A DNA stretch of 60,691 nt, from the NCBI GenBank assembly GCA_022496205.1, contig WTXD01000102.1, forward strand, positions 1 to 60,691. The letters run 5' to 3'. The notes beneath the pieces were generated by a model, which saw nothing but the letters and a program-made list of their open reading frames with translations, did not search any database and was not told where the DNA came from. The DNA comes from Gloeopeniophorella convolvens. Its lineage: Eukaryota > Basidiomycota > Agaricomycetes > Russulales. How positions within the stretch are numbered: the first letter of the stretch is position 1; each line of letters starts with the position of its first letter. Position numbers and translations under genes: made by a program. Below, piece by piece: positions 46,138 through 58,000 of the stretch.

Positions 46138-48057
46138 ATGTCCACCACTGAGCAAACTGGTTGAATGGATCTTTCATTCACAACTGAAGATGTAGAGAAG
46201 CTGAAGGCCTTTGCTGATGGATTTCAGAAGGGAGATATTGCAGCGCGACATCAAGTGGTCGAGCAAGTGCTTGGAGCAGTTTATGGTCCGCACGCTACAG
46301 AGGGGAACTTTGACAAGATAGCTGCTAGAACTGTAAGTACATTGATATTCTTCTATGACTTGGTCTTACTGTTCTACACAGAAAATTAGGAAATGGTTTT
46401 ACAATCACATTGACAACGGGAAGAAGCACTACATGCTGCTGACCAGATGTTGGTCTGCACGGAACGTCTATTATTATGAACATCGTGCAGAGATCAATAT
46501 GCACGCTACTCTGACTGGTGCTCCACCTGGATCAATCACCTACCTTGCAGCATTGCAACGAGTGACCACCGTAATGATGAAGGAATGCTTAGCTGAGGAC
46601 CTAGAGCGATGTGCTGAGGAAGCCAATCTTTGGTCCGCCACCAGTCCTCCTAAGCATGTTCAGGTGAGGTATATCTACTTCACAAATGTTATTCAGAGAT
46701 CCTAGGATGAATTTCTGTGCTTATCAGAATTGCAACTCGAATGCAAAATCGCATTGTTGAAGACTTTCAGGAATAAATCTATCACTATTGTGGCATTCGG
46801 ACCTTGGTTGTTCTAGCTTTTAAGGACGACAAAGACCAGATTTGTGCTGCCAGGTATGAATTAGGCCTTTGTTTCGCGTTATTATATGCTACACTGACAT
46901 TGGCATTCTTCAGTGAGGAGTGAAAAGGGTTTAATGAGGACGGCTTGAGTTTTAGTGCCTTCTGTCCCAACTGAAGAGATGTTCCATTCTGGGATCAATG
47001 GACACAGTATGCTGAGCTACTGTTCAATTGTATGTGGTTACCCATTCAATGTTCAGCCCTTGCTAAGTATACATGTCCTAGTGCAGCAAGCTGACTTGCT
47101 CAGTGCTACATTGACCAATATTAAACAAAATGGGCCTCGCACTACAATCGTTACGGACCCTAGTGGTGAACCAGTGCTTCCTGACGTCTCATCCAAACAA
47201 CATGCCCGACAACTTCAAGATCTGCTCCGTGATTACATGACTTCTCACCTTCGTACATTAAACACTATCTCTCTCAATTGTGGACTGATTCTGACCAGTC
47301 TACAGGGTTTTCCTCTGGGAACCCAAAGGCTGTTATCTCTTGAAATGCACTGATCAAGGATCCATCAACTTGGCTAGCTGATGGCTGCTGGCCAGATTCA
47401 TTTAGCTGGGAGGATCCATCTAGGCTTAAGAAGGCTGACATCATCTCTTTGTTCAATCATTTGTCTTCAGACTCATTGTTCTTTAGTAAGCTGCTAGAGT
47501 GGAGTCCTCTGTGTCCCGCGATGCTGTCTGGTCCACATCGCGTCACCTTGTCTGGTCGCCCCATGCCCACTGCATCCAATCCATTCCATGGTAATAGACT
47601 TATTCTGGTGCAGATCGCTCAGCACTGACCAGATAGTTTAATCAATCAAGACTCTGCTCAGCAGCCTAATTCCACTCCTCCCTTACCTCACCAGCACTCA
47701 AGTGTCGACCCCACTTTTGGCACTGGTATGTATTTGTGGACACAGCATGCTTTTCAATTAAATCTTTGCTCCACAATATGCAGACATTGCATGTGGGTTG
47801 TTGCTGTTTGTTCAATGTTATTAACTTCAACATTTGGGCTTCTAGCTATGTTTAAGACTCCTCCTGCGAGGTGTCTTTCTCCAAGCTCACCCAGAGTGCA
47901 TGGGTCTGCTCCGCAAAGCCCAGTCACCCCCCCACTGGCACCACGGTAAATATCTACTCTTGGAAGTCAACCATAATATTTATACAACACACATACTACA
48001 GACATGAAGATTATATGCCTCTTCCAAAGCGGACCCCTAAGCCATCACGAAGATTGC
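46138..48057 (+). pseudogene. KDZ cargo gene with KWFYNH segment, unknown
   Basis: The ATG at 46138 is followed by eight codons and a TGA. A second ATG at 46165 opens FTTEDVEKLKAFADGFQKGD. A good intron (46334-46380) joins to KIRKWFYNHIDNGKKHYMLL and YYYEHRAEINMHATLTGAPP, ending at a donor near 46661. Later pieces (about 46720-47700) are broken by stops but include STGFSSGNPKAVISWNALIK and a long open stretch to LSGPHRVTLSGRP. A basic C-terminus (PLPKRTPKPSRR) lies near 48030. Similar KWFYNH-containing proteins are frequent in mushroom genomes, but I know no function. The gene runs in the same direction as its two neighbours and away from the transposase. Confidence 0.5.
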
Positions 48058-48461
48058 AGTACAATGTAATTTTAACGTCTATGGCATCTGTTATTTATGC
48101 TTTAGTTTGCTCAGTGATTTGCATATGGCTGGTGCATCCTCTGTTAGTCTCAGGATTATTCATTGCTCGGAACCTGCTCCGCAATGAGCATATAGCACCT
48201 ATAAATGACTTGCTAGTGTAATCTACTTAACGCAGTTTGCTTCTCACATTGTAATGAATATTATGTGTTTGCCCTGCTCTTGTCCCACGTTTCACTCTCC
48301 ACGTGCAACTTGTCACAAGCTCTGTCGCGTGGCCATATCTCCCGATTTGTCTTCCCTTTTTGGACTCCGACTTCACCACACGTTCACGTCTGGCCGGTTG
48401 TGTCTTCTTACTCACTGTCATTCCCTCCCCATTCCATCTTCCACTCCCACCCCCTCTCTCA

Positions 48462-49450
48462 ATGTCAATCAGTTGACAATTTGTTCTCAATCTGATAGGA
48501 TTGCTCCCTGGAGTGAAGGATACAGCACTGGTTTGGGAGTCGTGGGCGAGGGCTTTCCTTAAAGCCCTGGTGCATGGTCATTTTCTATACTGTTGTTTAT
48601 TCTAACCATTCACTATCTACAGGAATTCTTTGAGGACGACATGGGCCACGCTCATCAAGATGCAGAGATCATTTCTGCTGAGCAGAGAGCGGTCGCCATG
48701 CTCGGTCCGTTGGCAGATGTGGGCTGGGTGCCTTGGGGGCGCTGCCTGTTAGGTCCGTAGCTGAGCGAACTGGAGGCTGAGTTCGAGCAGTACGTTGTGG
48801 CCCTAGTCCTTGAGGTGGAGTGCCCGATTGCCCCACCAATCGAGGTGCTCAGGGCTCAGCAACGTTGGCAGTATGAACTCGCGGAAGAGCGGGAATCGGT
48901 GCATTGGATGGTTAGGGAGGGTAAGCTGACTGAGGAGGAGGGCAAGTGCAGACTGGTGGCCTTTGCTAGTCATCGGTGGTTTCACAAAGGTGCATGCACT
49001 ATGCTCTGCTCTGTTTTCTTTACTGACTTACTTTGTGTCCTTACCTCTCTAGATGCTGAGAGTCCTACCGAGCTGCCCAAGGTAAGTATTGCATTCTTTG
49101 CATTTTGCTAAGCTAACACTTTGTAGAAACTTGTGAGGTTTGCGTCCCCGCTGTCCTCATCCATCACAATCCCCTCCTTCCACCACATCCCCACCCCCTT
49201 TCCCGCCAACCTTGCTGGTCCCTCGGATGACCACCCCTCACGTGCTGAGATTCACAGGCAGCAAGACTGTGTACACGCAGCATCGGAACACTTCCAAGAT
49301 GCACACATGGGGATGCAAGATGCACCCAATCTCCCCAGTGCAAAGTGATCCTTCAACGAGGTGCATGAGGAGCTGGTGGGTGCTGTTTATTGCCTTGCTC
49401 AGCTGAGGATCAAACGGCAGCGTAGGCATGTTTTTACTGATCAGTCATGA
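48462..49450 (+). pseudogene. KDZ cargo gene, unknown
   Basis: An exon begins after an acceptor near 48622 with EFFEDDMGHAHQDAEIISAE and runs past a TAG (about 48760) into an Arg/Glu-rich, helical region (VLRAQQRWQYELAEERESVH, EGKLTEEEGKCRLVAF). Short exons follow across introns at about 48988-49052 and 49081-49126. The last exon is open to a TGA at 49346-49348 and continues in the same frame to 49450. It may be the 3' part of the preceding gene rather than a separate one. The family is not recognised. The last ~190 bp before the right repeat arrays show nothing. Confidence 0.42.
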
Positions 49451-49639
49451 GTTCACTTTTGCATCATACTATGTTACTTATATACTTACTATTCAACTAA
49501 TTGCATCTTTCTTTAGTATAGTCAATCTCTTACTTATCCCACAAGCATTGTACACATAACGCATATATGTATCAATAGCAGTGACAATATTGTATTTCAC
49601 AGTAGTTAGCATACTGGATACTATGGTCTTGGTATTATA

Positions 49640-50895
49640 ACAACTAATTTTGTTTCTACTAGTTTAGTGATCTGAGCTGAACTGCTGTGAACAAGAGAAA
49701 GAGTTTGTTTTGTCCCGGCAACCTCAAGCATCTCCTCAGTGATACAAGTTAGCTCTGCATTGAGCAAACAGTCAATAGTTTTTAGTCGGTGTTGTGTAGA
49801 TCTGTTTGCTCTGTGCTGATCAATGATACTAGCTCTGCACTGAGTAGCCATGTTAGCTCCCTGCTGAGCAATCATCTTTGGTCTACTCGCAACAACGCTC
49901 TTTGCTCTGAGCTAAACATAGCATATCCTCTCCATGCACTCTGGGTTCCACCTCATCTCGCCGCAACATGGAGAATGTGTGTCTTTAATGTGTTGAAAAA
50001 AAGATGGAGTTTGTCCCGGAGGCCTCAAGCGCCTCCTTGGTGATACAAGTTAGCTCTGTGCTGAGCAAACAGCCAATCGTTTGTGGTCCACGTTGAGCAG
50101 ATCTGTTTGCTTAGCATGGACCAAAGATGATTGCTCCGCTTTGAGCAATCATCTTTGATCCGGTTGTAACAACACTCTATGCATGTAGCTGAATAACCAT
50201 GTACACTCTTTATGCACTCTAAATTCTACCTCATCCCATCACAACATGGAGAATGTGCCTCTTGGATGTTATAAGTATGAGGTGGACACCATCCCTGAGG
50301 TCCTAAACATCTTCTTGGTGATGAGATGTAGTTGTTTTATTTGATCCACACTGGGCAGCTCTGTTTGCTCAGAGCAGTCGTCCTCTGTTGAGTATCTTAA
50401 AGTTTGCTCAGGGCTTCACAAAGTGCCTATATCTCAGTCCCTGGAGCTGTAGGCTCTATACAGTACTGGAATGTTTGCCCAGTGCTTCACAAACAGTGTC
50501 TGCCTTGGAACTCATGAAATAGTAGCTCTAATTTACCATAATGTTTGCTCAGGGCTTTGCAAAAGGGTTATATCACAGTCCCCAGAGTGGTAGGCTCCAT
50601 ATAGTACTTAAATGTTTGCTCAGTGGCTGGACAAAGTCATATTCATGTTGCCACTATGCTGCTGGCTCTATTTGGTACTCAAATGTTTGCTCAGCGCTCG
50701 GATATAGCTGTATTCTCATCATTTACTGGGCTGCTGCTGTGCTACTGGCCATGCAGATGCTCCTAGTGGAGCATAAGTCCCACCGGATGTACGGCCCCTG
50801 TGACATAGCCCAGGCAGCAAAAATCTGCCGGACGTCTGGGCCCCCATGACTTACTTAAGAATCCGGCATCTGGTGGCCGGTGACTAACATCGGAC
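49640..50895. repeat. Right terminal and subterminal repeat arrays of the KDZ element
   Basis: This mirrors the left end. About three long units (49680-50340) contain CCTCAAGCATCTCCTCAGTG and CATCTCGCCGCAACATGGAG. About five short units with AATGTTTGCTCAGGGCTTTG follow (about 50400, 50470, 50540, 50610 and 50680). The terminal segment with the complement of the ATGTCAGTCACCGGCCACCAG end runs to about 50895. The right side has fewer short units than the left. Confidence 0.78.
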
Positions 50896-51058
50896 AGCTT
50901 GAAGCATGGCCTGAAGCAACTCCCCCACTGGGATAGTCCACATCTCACTATGCCTTTGGCCTAAGTTGGCCTTTTTGTCACAGCCTGAGCTGGCGCGAGC
51001 TGGGCTGGCAAGGGCTGAGACGAGCGAGGTTTGGTAAGTCGGTCTCGGTGTGAGCCGG

Positions 51059-51893
51059 TGATACCCTAAGCCCAGTATAAGAGCTAAATCTAGCAAAGGG
51101 GCTTCGTTAGTATCGCAAGTGCGTGGGGAGACATGCCTAATGCCTGAGTTACGCCGACTGGGGTCGCCGAGGTACGCAAGACTGAGAGCCGAATGAAAAA
51201 GGGCTAAGCCGCATCGCACAATGACATGGCACTGCAACAACGCTTGAACTACAACCGGCCAACGTCTGACTGATACGTGCTAGAAAGGTGAATGGAGGGG
51301 GAGCATAACTTGAATTCGGTCGTCTTGAACCGTAGGTTTAAATACATAGTGCGAGTCCTACTCCGGGACCGCGCCGGTGTCTAATCTCGTAGCGTTCTGT
51401 TATGCCGCAACGGCCTCTCGCTCGACAGTAATGTTTAGCTAGGAAACGGCGTATTCGTGTATAATGTAGCGGCCTTTGATCGGTCGCGCAATAACTGCAG
51501 ACGCACTAGTTTGGTGCGCGCACGGCTGCGACAGCTGTTCTTCGTGCGGCGGTGGGACCGCGCGTTTAGCGCGTTCGGCGGAGCGGCTCGCGTCCTGCGA
51601 GTTTGATCGCAAACAGGCACCTGCGGATGCGCTAGCGACGCCTGCTAACACAGAGGTGGGAATGACTTATCGTTTCTACGTTGCTAAGTGGTGCCAACTG
51701 CCCATCTGTGGCCTACGCCTGAGATCGACCGAAGGACGACGCGACCACCAACTTGTGCCCCCTTTGGGCCTATTTGTGGTCCATGTCTCGTCAGTCGAGA
51801 GCTCCTAGACGTGCCTAGGACTTTGCACATCAGCCGTTTCGTAGATCGCGAAAACGTACTGTCGTACGCTGTATATGCCATGCTGGCGTATCA
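51059..51893. mobile_element. Solo LTR, family A, 4-bp TSD CCGG
   Basis: The 835-bp segment with TGATACCC...GTATCA ends is flanked by CCGG at 51055-51058 and 51894-51897. It is highly similar to 13097-13930. In the first 270 bp most differences are C-to-T or G-to-A changes at CpG sites, all with the decayed base in this copy. Confidence 0.92.
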
Positions 51894-51898
51894 CCGGC

Positions 51899-52552
51899 TG
51901 TCACGAACACTAAGGCTTCAAGGAGATTGAACTGCTCAGAACACTAGAGCAAACCCAGCCCTACCAGTAAACACCCTATATGTCGCCCACAATGCAACAC
52001 GTACCACTCACATTGTGACTACAAGTCAAAATGCATCATGTGACCCTTCACCCCCATTCCTCGCCCTACTCCCTAATGGCCAATTAACCCTGGAACACCC
52101 CCAAGATCCTGGACTAGGGATCTCTCAGAATGGCCATATTACTCATCCCAAAGTAACCAGAACCTTGATCAAGGTGAAACACTTCATGCGTCCTCTTTGG
52201 AACTCTGATCATCAAGAACTCCATGGGGCCTCAAGCCCCACCTTGCAATGGAATCTGAGAAGCGTATCAGAGAGGAGAGGTTATAGGGAATCCCCTCTGG
52301 AATCCCCATCAGCAATTAGACCAGATTCATCTAGGGGGTCTCCAATAGTATATAAGACCCCCATGTATCGCCCAGTGGTCCTCAGACTGTCCATCTGTGG
52401 CACTCTCATCTGTACCTAGCACTGCAATCTAGCACTATTAGTGTGTTCCCCCTCCGCTCCTGCTATCGCAGCTCATCTTCTGTTCTACCCCTTTGACGCT
52501 CTCCAAATACCTGCTATCCTCTCTGCGCACACTCTGCAAGTGAGTCCTGACA
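51899..52552 (+). mobile_element. Solo LTR, family C, TSD CCGGC/CTGGC
   Basis: The 654-bp segment starts TGTCACGAACAC and ends GTCCTGACA, the reverse complement of the copies at 24054 and 36704. The flanks CCGGC (51894-51898) and CTGGC (52553-52557) differ by one C/T. The left duplication overlaps that of the family A solo LTR, so this one landed immediately beside it, later. Confidence 0.88.
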
Positions 52553-52947
52553 CTGGCCCTCGATGGTGCATGAGAATGTGCACGGGATCCTAGGTAAGAT
52601 GTGATGTCTTCGAGTGGAGGCAATCGGCCTCTGGTACGTCGAGTTCAAAGCTGAAGACCTCGCGATACTTGGGCAAACAAGTCCTTCACGTGGAATCCCT
52701 GGTAACCTTGTCGATTGACAAAGGAGAACAGGCTTAAGGCCTTAGAGTACAACTGCTACGCCTTAAGTACTACGAGTCAAATGGTTTACATAATGTCCTA
52801 GTATCGAGTCATACCAAGTCAGAGCAGACTCAAGGTGGGTCTCCTAGGTAGAAGTACAGTAGTCGTCCAATGGCATAAGGGGTGCGTCAAGAAGTATGAG
52901 GGAATTGTATGACGAGTAAAAGATAAGCGTCCCCGAGTCATGGAGTC

Positions 52948-53489
52948 TGTCACGAACTGTACTATACATTTTCTTTTCCTTCCTTATCATGACTGTACGA
53001 TACGAGTTCCGGTCCGACTCCACGACTCGGGGACGCTTATCTTTCATCCGTCATACGATTCCTCCATTCCTCTTGACGCGCCCCTTATGCTATTGGATCC
53101 ATACTGTACTTCTACCTAGGAGACCCACCTTGAGTCCGTTCTGACTCGGTATGACTCGATACTAGGACCTTATGTAAACCGTTATCTCTGTAGTACTTAA
53201 GGCGTAGCAGTTGTACTCTAAGGCCTTAAGCCTGTTCTCCTTTGTCAATCGACGAGGTTACCAGGGAATCCGCGTGAGGGACTTGTTCGCCCAAGTATCG
53301 CGAGGTCTTCAGCCTTGAACTCGACGTACCGGAGGCCGATTGCCTCCAGCTATAGACATCACGTCTTATCCAGGATCCCGTGCACATTCACGTGCGCCTT
53401 CGAGGACCGGCTCACATCGAGACCGACTCATCGAACCTCGCTCGTCTCAGCCCTCGCCAGCTCCGCTCGCGCCGGCTCAGGCCGTGACA
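52948..53489 (+). repeat. 5' LTR of the chromovirus
   Basis: The 542-bp LTR starts TGTCACGAACTG and ends GGCCGTGACA. It differs from the 3' LTR by scattered substitutions and small indels, which implies some age since insertion. I could not identify a tRNA primer-binding site in the bases after 53489. Confidence 0.93.
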
Positions 53490-55072
53490 TTAGAACAGGC
53501 TTCTCAGTCTCGAGAGCCGACGATCGCAGAACTTGTGACTGTCCGACTTCCTTTTGCACAGGACGAGGACGTCGCTCCCCCTGAACTCAGAGGAGAAGGA
53601 CTACGAGGAATCTTCCACGACCGAGAGAACGGTTATTATCTAGTCCTCAGCGGACAGACCCTACGAGTACATTTCTCGAGCGACCAAGGCTGGAACTACG
53701 TCCAGTGGTCCGGAATCCACCAGAGATACGAAATCACCTCGCCCGTAGTCGCACTAGGGATACCGAACCGAGACCAGGTAGTACAGTGGTTTCGCGAACA
53801 TCCTACCCACGACTCCCCAGAACACACGACTCCCACTTCTACCCAACCCCAGATCTCCTCTGACCTCACAGGCGTCGCACAACGTCTTGAAGAAGCCGCC
53901 GCGGCACTCATATCCCCGACACCTGATCCTACATCCATACCAGCACGCGAGATGGCTGAAGAAACCCGAGTCGACTCCACGATCACCGCAGCCCGTCGAG
54001 ACAACGGGAAACTCACAGGAGAAGCTCCGTTCATCTTTAACGGAGAATCCAAACGATATGCCGACTTCATGCGACAGTTCAACCTTTACGCATTCCTGAA
54101 CGACGAAAACTCAACGTTCACCGACCCATTAAAAAAAATCTCCTTCTGCCTCACGTACTTTCGAGGCGCCATTGTGACCGACTGGGTCCAAAGGCAGATC
54201 GAGTGGTTGGAAAAATCAAGGCGAACAGCGTCCTTGATCCACCAGTACCCTTCGCGACGAAGGACACCGCATGGACGGTGTTTAAAGATACCCTCGACAA
54301 ACGCTTCCTAAACAGAGGAACCGCAGTCAATGCCAAACTTCTCCTGGCAAATATGAAATTCCGAGCCCCCGAGCCGATCGAGGAGTATATCGGAAAGTTC
54401 CGTACCCTTGCAGAGAGGGGGAACTTCCACCTCGACGCCGAATCCACCATCATTATGTTCCTTCGCTCGTTCCCCAACGCCCTCGTCCGGGAAACCGCAC
54501 GACAGGGAGGGGACGTGTTTGGAGTAAACCCCGGCAGCACCCGATGGACCTTCGATCAATGGGCTGAGAAGCTTTGCGACCAGCAGCTTCAGTATCAGCT
54601 CATGAAGGAAATCTACGGAAATCAGGATACCCCGAGACAGCAGCCGCGATTTCAGATACGACGCCCTGGAGGAGCTGGACAGCCACCCCGGAACGACGGA
54701 GTAGTTCCCATGGACGTGGACACAGTGATGGTCAATCAGACCCAGTCATTCGTCCATCAGAAAGGGAAGAAGCTCACGCCCGACGAACGGACCTCGTACA
54801 TGCAGCAGGGACGCTGTTTCCACTGCGGCCAGCAAGGACACGTTTCACGTTCCTGCCCGCAAAAGGACTCACGTCCTCGGGAAACGCGTCAGCGACAGAT
54901 CGACACGACAGACCCCACGACACCGACTCCCTCCACCTCTACCACTTCCTCCATTTCCCCACAGACGTTTGCAGCCTATCTGGCAAACGCATCTGACGCA
55001 GAAAAAGAGTCCATCTTCAGTGTCCTCGAGAAGGACAAGGACTTCAGCGTCCAGGATTTTCAACAAGCTTGA
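53490..55072 (+). pseudogene. Chromovirus gag with zinc knuckle, one frameshift
   Basis: An open frame runs from inside the 5' LTR to 54311; the first in-frame ATG after the LTR is only at 53952. The capsid-like part starts near 54030 (GESKRYADFMRQFNLYAFL). At an A-run (about 54210-54214) one base is missing, and the frame continues as KANSVLDPPVPF to 55072. The nucleocapsid has CFHCGQQGHVSRSC (C-x2-C-x4-H-x4-C) at about 54814-54855. Gag packages the RNA in cytoplasmic particles. The long upstream open stretch has no ATG, so either the true start was lost or initiation is unusual. Confidence 0.88.
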
Positions 55073-58000
55073 GTAGAGCGATCCTTACTCGAGCCGTCTT
55101 CAGCACCGATGTACTAGTACGACTCTCCTATGCCGAAAATGCGATCAGAGTTCCCCTTTACATCCGGAGTGCACATAAAAGGATCGACGACAAAGCCCTA
55201 GTCGACAGCGGGGCTACCGACAATATCATCGACTGGAAGGTCGTAAACAGCACGGCCTTCAAGTGAAACGACTTGCTCATCCTCGTATCATTCGAAACGC
55301 AGATGGAACCCGAAACCGGTCCGGTGATATCACTCATTACACCGAGTTCGATGTATCAGCTGGAGGAAAATCACATTCCCAGCGCTTCTACATTTCCAGT
55401 ATCGGAGGAGAACGCATCATCCTCGGATTCCCCTGGCTACGACTATTCCAACCCCCGATTCTATGGGGTGAACGACGAGTAGCAGACGACTTCCATCCCA
55501 TCATCCTTTCCACTTCAGACGCATCTTCGTGGAAACCCACGCCTACGACATTTAGAGCAGGAGCACGTGTATCAAACGTCCATTCCCTGGCGGGATGGGA
55601 AGAAGAAGCATATGCTCACGTCCAGCTCTACCTCTCAGGGTAGAACCCCTGAACCTAGACGTAGGAGACGAAATCTACTTCGGCTCGCCGCCGGAACTTG
55701 TCGACGAGGTTCGCCTCTTCCGAGTGACTCAGGCGCAGCAGCTTGCCGAAGCTGCACTCGATCCAAGTAAAACTAAACCCGATCCCATTCCCCCGCATTA
55801 TCGACGCTTCGACAAGGTGTTTAGTGAGGAAGCGGCGCAGAGATTTCCGGAGTCGCGACCATGGGATCATCCCATCGACCTGAAGGACGACGCGCCCCCA
55901 TCACTCCCCTGTAAAATATATCCCTTGTCCCCTTCAGAGCAGACGGCGTTAGAGTCCTTCCTGGACGAACATCTGAAGAAGGGATACATCCGACCGTCTA
56001 GTTCCCCATACGCCTCTCCCTTCTTCTTTGTTAAAAAGAAGGACGGGAAACTCCGACCTGTACAGGATTACCGACAGCTGAATACCTATACAGTAAAGAA
56101 CAACTATCCTCTTCCGCTCATCGAAGAGATACTCCATAAACTCCAGACTGCCCGACTTTACACGAAGTTCGACGTACGATGGGGATATAACAATATCCGC
56201 ATTAAAGAAGGCGACCAGTGGAAGGCCGCGTTCAAAACGAACCGTGGTTTCTTTGAACCCATGGTCATGTACTTCGGGCTTACGAATTCCCCATCCACGT
56301 TTCAGACCATGATGAACGAGCTGTTCAAAGACGAGATCGACTCTGGTCTCGTGTTCATCTATATGGACGACATCCTCATCGCGACCCCCGACGACATCGA
56401 TCTTCACCGACGTATGGTCGAAAGAGTACTCAGAAACTACTCGATAACGACCTATACCTGAAGCCGGAAAAGTGCACCTTCGAGAGTACAAAGGTGGACT
56501 ACCTTGGCATGATCCTAAACGGCGATCGGATCGAGATGGATCCCGTAAAGCTGACGGTATCAGGGATTGGCCCGTCCCGAAAACCGTCAAGCAGGTACGA
56601 GCTTTCCTTGGATTTGGAAACTTCTATCGCCGCTTCATCAGGGACTTCGGTAAGATCGCACGTCCTTTGAATACTCTTACGAAGAACGATACCCCCTTCA
56701 TTTGGACTGACGATTGCCAACTGCTTACGAACGATTGAAAGACGCTTTCCTTTCTAACCCCGTACTTATTCACGTCGATCACGATAAACCTTTCTTCCTG
56801 AACAGACGCTTCCTCCTTTGCATGTGGCGCAGTACTTTCGCAGAAGGGTGTCGATGGACGACGACACCCTATAGCATACTATTCACATTCGTTTGCACCA
56901 GTTGAACAAAGATACGACGTCTACGACCGAGAACTCTTAGCTATCATAAAGCGCTGAAGGAGTGGCGCCATTATTAGCAGGAGCCAAGCATCCATCACGA
57001 TACTCACGGACCATCGTAACTTATTATTTTTAAAGACACTCGGAAGGTTTCGCATCGCCAGGCGCGATGGCACGAGGACCTCGCTGAGTTTAACTTCGTC
57101 ATCCAGCACGTCCCTGGAAAGCAACACACCCCTGCCGACGCTTTATCCGACGACCTGACCACGACGATGGTTCCATCGAACACGAGAGTAGCCATACTTC
57201 CCCCGACGTCTTCGTAAACTCGACGTTCCTGACAGGACACCATCACTCGAGGATCGCGTTCGAGTCGCCCAACTCTGGGGTGACAAAACAAAGCACCACT
57301 GGCTGTACGAAACAGTCGATGGATGGTGGCGCACCGAAAAGGACAGCTCTGGATACCAGCTGACACAGACGAAACACTCAGACGCGATATCGTTCGCGCC
57401 CATCACGACACCCCTTCCGCCGGACACCCCGGCATCACGAATACCCAGGAGTTATACGGCGACAGTGGGACTGGCCGGGCCTTAACGAGTTCGTCAAGAA
57501 CTACGTTAATGGATGCGCCGACTGCCAAGCGCTGAAAGTCCGAACCAATCGGCAGAAACCGGAACTCATGCCGATCTATGCCGATCCTGATGCAGGTCCG
57601 TTCCAGACCGTGTCGATGGACTTCATCGTCAAACTCCCGATATCCCGCGGCTTTGACTCTATCCTTGTGGTCGTTGACCACGATTGCACAAAGGGTGCGG
57701 TATTCATACCCTGCAATGAAACGATCACAGCCGAAGGAGTGGCGAAGCTATATCTGGACAACGTTACCGTCGATTTGGACTACCACGCCGTATCATTTCT
57801 GATCGCGATCCTCGTTTTGCATCCTCCTTCACCCGCGAGCTATGCCGACGCCTGGCATTAGCCAAAAATCTCCACAGCCTACCACCCCCAACCGACGGCA
57901 GACGAGCGCGTTAACCAGCAGCTCGAACAGTACCTGCGGTTTTGGGTGAACGGCAGACAGGATGACTGGGCCGATTGGCTTCCATTTGCAGAGTTCTCGC

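Larger units (their letters stand above)
34365..50895. mobile_element. KDZ-type DNA transposon, about 16.5 kb with cargo
   Basis: The unit is bounded by inverted terminal segments: GTCCAATGTCAGTCACCGG at 34365 matches the complement of the sequence ending near 50895. It encloses a CxC2-type KDZ transposase, a Zn2Cys6 cargo gene and three further cargo loci. Without its two solo LTRs it would be about 15.1 kb. KDZ elements were described from mushroom genomes and often carry extra genes. The left end abuts copia integrase directly, but the missing copia part does not continue on the right, and I could not find a flanking duplication. One end may therefore have been rearranged. Confidence 0.8.
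50976..52947 (-). mobile_element. Older chromovirus LTR in pieces, host of three insertions
   Basis: Reverse-oriented LTR sequence starts TGTCACAGCCTGAG at 50976 and runs to 51058. It resumes at 52553 (CTCGATGGTGCATGAG) and continues to 52947. It aligns with the solo LTR at 33604-34144 over its length, except that its far end is displaced by the chromovirus inserted at 52948. The internal gap is filled by two solo LTRs. Confidence 0.88.

Noticed and set aside
34365..50895. A TET/JBP-type oxygenase among the KDZ cargo, as reported for such elements
   Set aside because: I looked for the HxD...H motif context of this family in the cargo frames and saw nothing convincing.
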